In this document: in pieces, positions 58,208 to 64,000 of the stretch
How positions within the stretch are numbered: the stretch's first letter is position 1
Layout of the letters: each line of letters opens with the position of its first letter
Assembly (NCBI GenBank): GCA_963848825.1
Contig: CAWKFA010000009.1
Location: 310,001-374,000, forward strand
From: CAVVSQ01 sp963848825
Lineage (GTDB): Bacteria; Planctomycetota; Planctomycetia; Gemmatales; Gemmataceae
Direction of reading: 5' to 3'
Length of the DNA stretch: 64,000 nt
Made by a program: the position numbers and the translations under genes
The notes under the pieces: generated by a model
Database searches by the model: none
Seen by the model: only the letters and a program-made list of their open reading frames with translations
What the model was told of the DNA's origin: nothing

Positions 58208-58894
58208 TCAAAATACATTAATGCGTGTAACCGATATATTCCCACCAAAGCATACATCCACGTCGCTGCCGGTCTGGCGCCGGCGCTCATGATATACGCC
58301 ACTGTAGTGAAAATGACCGTCTTCCTGCGTAAAACACAAGGGCAAGGGCCCAGTCTCCAGAGGGCAGGCCACCACACGCGGTTCGGGAGCGTCCGGAGTC
58401 AGGTGCGGAAGATTGATGTTCCAGAACGTGCCGGGCACCCAGGACTGCGCGATGAGCTCGGCGAGCAGGGGACTGACCCAGCGGACCGCGCGGTCCCAGT
58501 CGATCGCCAGCCCGCGCTTGCAGTAATGCGACAGTGCTATGCCGGGCTTGCCATGGAGCACGCCTTCGCGAACAGCGGCAACCGTGCCGGAAATATGAAC
58601 GTCGGCTCCAAGGTTGCCGCCATGGTTGATGCCAGATAACACCCAATCGGCCTCGGGCAGCAAATGCGCCAGGCCGACGCGGACGCAATCGGCCGGCGTG
58701 CCTTCGATGGCCCAACGACCGGGCGCTTTTTCGCTCACGCGTAATGGCTTATCGGTCGTTACGCGATGACTGCAGCCGGAGAGATGAACATGAGGGGCCG
58801 CCCAGACGGTAGCGCCGAGTGGCGCGGCTGCCCGCTCCAGAGCGGCCAGGCCGGCGGCCTCGATACCGTCGTCGTTGGTGAGCAAGAATTTCAT
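58208..58894 (-). CDS. surE: 5'/3'-nucleotidase SurE
   Basis: 228 residues. The metal-binding start KFLLTNDDGIEAAGLAALER, then APHVHLSGCSHRVTTDKPLR, WAIEGTPADCVRVGLAHLLP, WVLSGINHGGNLGADVHISG and TVAAVREGVLHGKPGIALSH are the family's active-site blocks. It dephosphorylates nucleoside monophosphates and is linked to stationary-phase survival. Divergent from the creatininase gene with 91 bases between. Confidence 0.95.
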   Translation of the reverse strand: MKFLLTNDDGIEAAGLAALERAAAPLGATVWAAPHVHLSGCSHRVTTDKPLRVSEKAPGRWAIEGTPADCVRVGLAHLLPEADWVLSGINHGGNLGADVHISGTVAAVREGVLHGKPGIALSHYCKRGLAIDWDRAVRWVSPLLAELIAQSWVPGTFWNINLPHLTPDAPEPRVVACPLETGPLPLCFTQEDGHFHYSGVYHERRRQTGSDVDVCFGGNISVTRINVF

Positions 58895-58985
58895 ACAGTC
58901 GTTCTATAGTTTGCTTACGCGAGCCGGAACATATTATGGTGGCAAGGAATGTCGCCGGCGCGGCTCGAGGAACCTGGAGAAGTCG

Positions 58986-59756
58986 ATGCGGCCTTATATT
59001 CTCGCGGAACAAACCCACGCCTTTATTCGAGACCAGCGCTGGGATGTGGCGGTGCTACCCTTTGGGGCAACCGAGCCGCATAACCTGCACATGCCCTATG
59101 GTACCGACAATTATCAGGTCGAGGAAATTGGCCGGCGGGCTTGTGCCGCCGCTTATGGGGCCGGGGCCAAGGTTCTCTTGTTGCCGGTCATGCCGTTTGG
59201 CGTGAATACGAACCATCTGCGCGTGCCGGGGGCCCTGGCTCTCAGCGTCAATCCGACGACATTGCTCGCGGTCCTTACCGACCTGGTCGATGCCCTCGAG
59301 CGTCAGGGACTCAAAAAGCTCGTGCTGCTGAATGGCCATGGCGGCAACGAACTTAAGCCGCTGACGCGCGAGCTGCATCACCAGACGACGATGTTTCTCT
59401 GTGTCTGCGACTGGTTTCGGATGGCAGCGGATCAATACGCCAAGATTTTCGCCAAACCCGGGGAACACGCTGATGAAGTGGAAACAAGCCTGGGGCTGGC
59501 GTTTTTCCCGGAGCTCGTGCATGCCGAGCTGGCGGACAATGGCGCGGCGGCGCCATCCCGTTTCGAGGCGATTAATCGCGGCTGGGTAAGCATCACACGG
59601 CCCTGGCACCTGGTCAGCAAGAACACGGGTTTGGGTGACCCCGCGGCGGCCACGGCCGACAAAGGCCGCCTGCTCATGGACGTCCTGGTGAAGCGGCTAG
59701 GCGATTTTCTCGTTGACCTGGCGAAAGCCGATGTGACCGAAAACTTTCCATATTAA
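58986..59756 (+). CDS. Creatininase family protein
   Basis: 256 residues, metal-dependent amidohydrolase fold. The metal ligands are visible in LPFGATEPHNLHMPYGTDNY, LVLLNGHGGNELKPLTRELH and GEHADEVETSLGLAFFPELV. Members hydrolyse creatinine or formamides, or mature peptides (for example the mycofactocin enzyme), so the substrate is open. ATG 58986 has GGAGAAG about 6 bases upstream; the frame is open 37 codons further without support. Confidence 0.92.
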   Translation: MRPYILAEQTHAFIRDQRWDVAVLPFGATEPHNLHMPYGTDNYQVEEIGRRACAAAYGAGAKVLLLPVMPFGVNTNHLRVPGALALSVNPTTLLAVLTDLVDALERQGLKKLVLLNGHGGNELKPLTRELHHQTTMFLCVCDWFRMAADQYAKIFAKPGEHADEVETSLGLAFFPELVHAELADNGAAAPSRFEAINRGWVSITRPWHLVSKNTGLGDPAAATADKGRLLMDVLVKRLGDFLVDLAKADVTENFPY

Positions 59757-59797
59757 AGGCGAAATTGGCCAAAGTTTCCCCCAGGGAGATATCTGAT

Positions 59798-60184
59798 ATG
59801 CGACGCACTTCTGTTGGCGGCATGGTGTTGGTGGTGTTGCTTGCTGGTTGTGGACACAAGATCGATAGGAATTCTTCCTTCGAATTACGGCTTTTCGAAG
59901 ACAAAATGTTCATCATCGAGCCGACCAAGAGTGAACAGAAGATCCAGGTCGCGGGCACGGCCACGGGTGCGCCGGTGAGCGCGTACATTTACCTCCAAAA
60001 AAACAAGGCCGCCGTCGACAAGGAAATCCTGGCGCTGAGACCGAGCCCGCAGATTTTGAACAATCAGGAAAAGACGGAGGCAATCGATCTCGAGGCGACG
60101 ATACCCGCCAATGAAGCGGCCATCGTCCAAATCATCGGCACGGGCAAAACAGCCAAAGTGCAATTGAAAATAACAAATCGCTGA
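59798..60184 (+). CDS. Small lipoprotein of unknown function
   Basis: 128 residues. Lipoprotein signal MRRTSVGGMVLVVLLAGCGH (lipobox LAGC), then a beta-rich domain with MFIIEPTKSEQKIQVAGTAT, PVSAYIYLQKNKAAVDKEIL and VQIIGTGKTAKVQLKITNR. The pattern resembles small Ig-like or stalk-type domains, not a recognised enzyme. GGGAG lies about 10 bases before ATG 59798. It follows the creatininase gene after 41 bases, probably on the same transcript. Confidence 0.82.
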   Translation: MRRTSVGGMVLVVLLAGCGHKIDRNSSFELRLFEDKMFIIEPTKSEQKIQVAGTATGAPVSAYIYLQKNKAAVDKEILALRPSPQILNNQEKTEAIDLEATIPANEAAIVQIIGTGKTAKVQLKITNR

Positions 60185-60267
60185 GCCAAATTCGTACAAT
60201 GGAATTTGGCTTGACGTGAAATAGCTGCCTACTTGCTTTCGGCATCAATAAAAAAGGACGCCATATC

Positions 60268-60561
60268 ATGGTGGAAAAGAAAATCGAATTACGCCGCCGC
60301 CGCTCCCGTCACAAAAAGCTCACGAAGCTCAAAGACAAACTGGGCACGGCCAAAGAGGGCAAGGACCGGGATACCATCCTGGCCAAGATTCGCATTGTCA
60401 GCCCCTGGTGGAAAGAGCCGGCACAGCCAAGTAACCCGCAGACGCTCGCGGCGAGTGAAATTACGGGCTGCCAAGCTCGGTTTCCAGATTGGACCAGACC
60501 GTGGAAACGTGCACGAGCTCAACGCGCACGCGCCGGCCCAATTCTTCAACGGCAAACGTGA
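60268..60561 (+). CDS. Small basic planctomycete-type protein, 3' end probably misread
   Basis: Starts MVEKKIELRRRRSRHKKLTK, highly basic and helical (LKDKLGTAKEGKDRDTILAK), then IRIVSPWWKEPAQ. This resembles a family of about 55-60 residue basic proteins widespread in planctomycetes, probably DUF6800 (from memory, not checked). The frame continues to 60561, antisense to the next gene, with sequence unlike a protein. A TAA at 60432-60434, one frame off, comes right after KEPAQP, so an indel near 60420-60430 probably hides the true end. AAAGGAC about 8 bases before the ATG. Possibly nucleic-acid or ribosome binding. Confidence 0.7.
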   Translation: MVEKKIELRRRRSRHKKLTKLKDKLGTAKEGKDRDTILAKIRIVSPWWKEPAQPSNPQTLAASEITGCQARFPDWTRPWKRARAQRARAGPILQRQT

Positions 60562-61068
60562 AGCGTTCGCCGGCAGCCACGCTTTGATTGATCACATTTC
60601 GACCATCCACCAGAATATACAGATCAAGCGGTCCGGCGCACGTGCCTGCCACGAGACCCTCCACGTGGCATTTGTCCTGAATGCGGCGTACCGCAACATC
60701 CCGCAGAAATGCACTGGCGCGGATCTCCATGGCAACCTCGCCAGCCCGCTGGCCGGTCATGGCGATGGTGAGGTGATTATGCGGACGCAGCAACCCAGTA
60801 ATTTCTGTCTCGAAGGGCCCATCGCTGACCTCACCCAGCAGGGCATCGTTTAGCGTCAGGGCGGCTGCACCAGCAATTTCCGTCATCGTGAGCCAGACAC
60901 GTTCGTGGGCGTCAAGGCGGCCGGGAAAGCCAAATTTGCGGGCCAGCAGCACCGGCACGTCGCCAAGGCCCCACTCGGCCAATACGCAAGGGACGGTAAG
61001 CCGGCGCATTGTCTGCCCGGCCGGCGTGGCTTCCCAGGGCCCGCGAGCCGGATGCGATGGGGATACAT
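60461..61068 (-). CDS. Protein with sugar-binding-like beta-sandwich, frameshifted
   Basis: About 202 residues. From ATG 61068 it reads MYPHRIRLAGP, then near 61045 the frame shifts to WEATPAGQTMRRLTVPCVLA. Further on come EWGLGDVPVLLARKFGFPGR, LDAHERVWLTMTEIAGAAAL and TLNDALLGEVSDGPFETEIT, followed by LLRPHNHLTIAM. This is the pattern of the GH2 sugar-binding (galactose-binding-like) domain without a catalytic domain. No signal peptide. It might be a stand-alone carbohydrate-binding or regulatory protein; the role is unknown. Convergent with the small basic protein. Confidence 0.7.
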
Positions 61069-61119
61069 GTTCTTCAGGGTAGCTGAAGTCGCCGGCATCG
61101 GCGAACGAAAATAGGTAAG

Positions 61120-62582
61120 TTACTGCCGCCGTTCGACCACGCCGAGGTCACATAGGCCCATGGGCATGCTGTCGACGACGTTCAAGTGGGACGGCAACAA
61201 CTGTTTGAGAGATTGCAAAGAATTGCGATGGCCGAACAAAACGATCGTACGCTGGTTTTTCTCGAGCTCCTCCAGCAGATGGTCCAGGTTTTTGGTATGA
61301 ATCGCCGGGAAGTCGGCGCGGCCCACATAAAACGCCACCGAATCCACATGGCGCGGAAAGCAAATCACGGGCACCTTGGGATCGCCACACAGGGCTGTCA
61401 TGCGCTCCACTCCGCCATCGGCGACCGGGCTCGCGCCACCGCCGGCAGCAAGATACCGTGTCCCAGCATCGACAGGCACCACCAGGCCGCCAGACCGGCG
61501 CGAAACCAGCGCGAAGTAAGCAGGCTGCTTTGTGCCAGGTAGGCGCCCCCGGCCAGGGCCAGGGGCGGCAGCGCCGGCAAGATGTAAGTCGGCAACTTGG
61601 AGCCCGCCAGCGAGAAAAAGAGCACGCACCAGGCGGCACTAAGAAGGAGATAACCGAGAACGGGACAGCGCCGGTCGGCCGTTTTGGCGGAGAACAGAAA
61701 ACGGCAACAGGGGATGCCCAACAGGGGTAGGGGCAGCATGCTGGCAAACAACACCGGCACATAGAACCAAAACGGTCGGTCATGATCGAATGGCTGGGCG
61801 AAGCGCTCCACATTGTGCACCAAAAAGAAATGGCGCGCGAAGTCCGGCTGCCGCAGACAGACGGCGACATACCAGGGGGCGGTAACCGCCAGAAGAACGC
61901 CGGCAAAGACCAGCCAGCCACGCCAGCCGATGCTGGACTTGTTACCGGAGAGCCTCTGGAAAGCCCACAGCGGGGGTAGCAAGAGGACCATGGCGATCGG
62001 ACCTTTGGTCATGACCCCCAGGCCACAAGCGACGGCCGACAGCAGCCAGTAGCCACGGCGTAACGATTGCCCGTTGACCGCGTAAGCCGCGCTCAGCGTT
62101 GCCAGGGTTACCCAAAATGCCAGGGTGCCGTCCAGAAGCACCAAACGTCCCATGCCCACGAATCCGGGCATGAGGGCCAGCGCCAGTGCTCCCCAAAAAG
62201 CAGGACGTTCGCCCAGCAAGCGCCGGCCGAACAGATAGGTGATCAGAATGGTGCCCTGAACCGCGAGGGCCGGCACCAGGCGCGCGGCCCAATCGTGGTA
62301 GCCGAAGAGTTGATAACAAGCCATCACCAGCCAGTAAAACAGGGGCGGCTTGTCGAGATAGGGCTGTCCCTGGAGCTGGGGCACGATCCAATCCCCGGTC
62401 GTCAACATTTCGCGTGGAATCTGCGCGTAACGTCCCTCGTCGGGTTCGAATAGAAAAAAAGTTAAGCAAGGGTAAAGCAGGGCACTAATGACAATGCCAA
62501 GCAGAATAACAGGCCGCCAGCGCCACGATGTTATGGGTTCGGGCTGGCCCGGAAAGAGTTGTTGAAAGCTTGCCAACCGCAT
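61120..62582 (-). CDS. ArnT-like glycosyltransferase (GT83), frameshifted
   Basis: About 487 residues, with a dozen or so transmembrane helices. Closer to the ArnT prototype than the copy at 1101: FLFEPDEGRYAQIPREMLTT, GDWIVPQLQGQPYLDKPPLF, YWLVMACYQLFGYHDWAARL and LLDGTLAFWVTLATLSAAYA are the lipid-A aminoarabinose-transferase landmarks, with the Asp-Glu pair in the first loop. A frameshift near 61415 leads into the soluble C-terminal domain (DPKVPVICFPRHVDSVAFYV, NLDHLLEELEKNQRTIVLFG). The sugar and acceptor are unknown. It lies 51 bases upstream of the sugar-binding-like gene. Confidence 0.9.
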
Positions 62583-62649
62583 GGCCGTTCCGCCTCCGTG
62601 GGTAACGGGGGACAGGATGGCCGGAGAGGGTAGGCGCTGTCAATAGGTT

Positions 62650-63533
62650 TTAGGGGATGAGCCCAGCCGCTTGCAAGGCCGCTTTCATTTTTGCTTGCTT
62701 GTCGGGGGGCAGGGGATTGATGGGCGACCGGCTTGGGCCGATGGACATGCCCATGAGTGCCAGCGCGGCCTTGACGCCGCCTGGAGCAGTGCCGAGATTG
62801 AGGCTCAGCCGGATAGGACTGAGGCGAATTTGAGCTGCCTTGGCCGCCGCATGGTCGCCGCGCATGAAGGACTCATAAATGTCGACGAGCACGCGCGGCG
62901 CGACATTTCCCGTCGCGGGTATCGCCCCGCGCGCGCCGAAGATCAACGCCTGATAGATCAGCGTGTCGCGCCCCTGAAGAACACTGAAGCGGTCGGGCAC
63001 GACGCGCAGATATTCGTTGGTGTTTTGCAAATCGCCACTTGAATCCTTGACACCCAGAATATTGGGAATTTCCGCCAGCCGGGCGACCGTCTCGACGTCG
63101 ATCTTCACGCCGCCACAGGTAGCGGGATTGTTGTAAAGCACCACCGGCAGCCGGGTCGTTTCCGCGATGCGCCGATAATGATCGAATATCTCCTGCTGCG
63201 ATGGCAACACGAAGTAGGGCGTAATAACCGAGACACCATCGGCGCCTTCTTTCTCCGCCATCCTGGTCAGCCGGATTGCTTCCCGCGTGGTCTCGGCGCC
63301 GGTCCCGCCCACACCGGCACCCGTCCACGCACGTGGTCGACGGCGGTCGCGATCACCTGTTGCTTTTCGTTTTCGTCCAGCGCGTAGAATTCGCTGTTGG
63401 TGCCCAGGACGAAGACCCCATGGACCCCCGCATCGATCAAATGGTCGAGGAACCAGCGGAAACGAGGCAGATCGAGATCTTCGTTGGCCTGCATCGGCGT
63501 GGCCACGGGTGGGATGATGCCGCGAATTTGCAT
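62650..63533 (-). CDS. DapA/NanA-family aldolase, frameshifted
   Basis: About 294 residues, (beta/alpha)8 barrel of the dihydrodipicolinate synthase family. MQIRGIIPPVATPMQANEDL is the start (ATG 63533). A frameshift near 63305-63320 leads to TGAETTREAIRLTRMAEKEG, ADGVSVITPYFVLPSQQEIF, RLPVVLYNNPATCGGVKIDV (active Tyr) and NILGVKDSSGDLQNTNEYLR (Schiff-base lysine). Members make dihydrodipicolinate for lysine or cleave sialic acid and keto-deoxy sugars; the sequence does not decide. No other lysine genes nearby. Confidence 0.9.
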
Positions 63534-63618
63534 GGGGTTTCTCACAGTAACTTCTGACGGGCAATTGTCCTTAATATATTAGGGGACCGAGCAGAAATCG
63601 TTAGCAAAAGTGGCCGGC

Positions 63619-64000
63619 TCAGGCGGGGTTGGCGTCCTTGATTTTCGAGATGGCCCAGGCGACGGCTTCGCGCACCACAGGGTCCACATCGGTCAACGCT
63701 TTTGTCAGCACCGGCAGGGCCGTGGACTGTCGCTGATTTCCCAAAACGATGGCCGCGTTGCGCAGCAGACCGCCCCGTTTGCTCGAAACAGGGCGGTACC
63801 CTTGAAGCGCTGGCGAAAGGCCTCTTCGTCAAGGCCCATGATCTCCAGCAGATCGAGAGCCTGCAGGTCGGGCCGGGTGCTGCCAGGCCGGCTCAGCGCT
63901 TGGCGGCGCCTTGCGGTTCCAGGGACACACCTCCTGACAGATATCGCAGCCAAACACCCATTGGCCCGTGGGTTCTCGCAGCTCCGTCGGTATGGGGCCG
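63619..64000 (-). CDS. queG: Epoxyqueuosine reductase QueG, C-terminal part, frameshifted
   Basis: Runs out of the window at the right edge. The piece shows the second 4Fe-4S cluster motif, VFGCDICQEVCPWNRKAPPS, then after a frameshift near 63880 DLQALDLLEIMGLDEEAFRQ and RFKGTALFRA, and after another near 63780 GGLLRNAAIVLGNQRQSTAL, PVLTKALTDVDPVVREAVAW: a HEAT-like tail common in QueG. QueG reduces epoxyqueuosine to queuosine in tRNA, the last step of the pathway in which queC (4243-4914) takes part. Confidence 0.87.

Overview
The window looks like chromosomal DNA of a planctomycete, most likely a Gemmata-like member of the Planctomycetota. The evidence is a DUF1501 protein next to a cytochrome-domain DUF1549/DUF1553 protein, Tat-exported Gfo/Idh/MocA and enolase-superfamily proteins, a DUF11-repeat lipoprotein, a MoxR-DUF58-BatA-VWA operon, small basic planctomycete-type proteins and GC-rich coding. 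This is inferred from gene content; there is no rRNA gene here.

Layout. 1-4.2 kb: the 3' part of nuoN, an ArnT-like glycosyltransferase and a Tat-exported oxidoreductase. 4.2-7.7 kb (minus): a signalling cluster of Ser/Thr kinase, response regulator with HD-GYP domain and STAS protein, ending in queC. 8-12.8 kb: a more accessory-looking stretch with a VOC protein, an archaeal-type ATPase, a damaged FG-GAP gene, about 1 kb without recognisable genes, two MITE-like elements and tRNA-Pro(TGG). 12.9-31.5 kb: parB with a parS-like palindrome, a PseG-like protein, polX, an aminotransferase, a ManD-like enzyme, argC, an amidase, a TPR protein, a DUF11 lipoprotein and the DUF1501/DUF1549 pair. 31.6-34.3 kb: small genes separated by a family of about 122-bp perfect palindromes, four of them in a tandem array of about 216-bp period. 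34.3-43.9 kb (minus): a five-gene operon running GH38-like protein, MoxR, DUF58, BatA/VWA and VWA/GATase-like protein. 44.1-51.2 kb (plus): a Flp pilin, a receiver-GAF regulator overlapping a subtilisin-like protease, rimO, pgsA, an oxidoreductase and an LpxL-like acyltransferase. 51.2-58 kb (minus): the replication cluster dnaA-dnaN-dciA-gyrB, then a NifS-like cysteine desulfurase behind dnaA. 58-64 kb: surE, a creatininase-family protein, a lipoprotein, a small basic protein, a sugar-binding-like protein, a second ArnT-like glycosyltransferase, a DapA-family protein and the 3' part of queG.

Together these are mainly housekeeping functions: replication initiation, envelope lipid and glycan building, queuosine and methylthio modification, and respiration. 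Signalling proteins and exported planctomycete families are interleaved with them. The dnaA-dnaN intergenic region and the AT-rich region upstream of dnaA carry DnaA-box-like sequences and are oriC candidates.

Caveat: about two dozen genes or gene segments are broken by single-base indels, including ones expected to be essential (nuoN, pgsA, argC, nifS-like). The reading frame resumes perfectly conserved each time, so most are probably sequence errors. I have joined the pieces into single genes and given the approximate site of each break.
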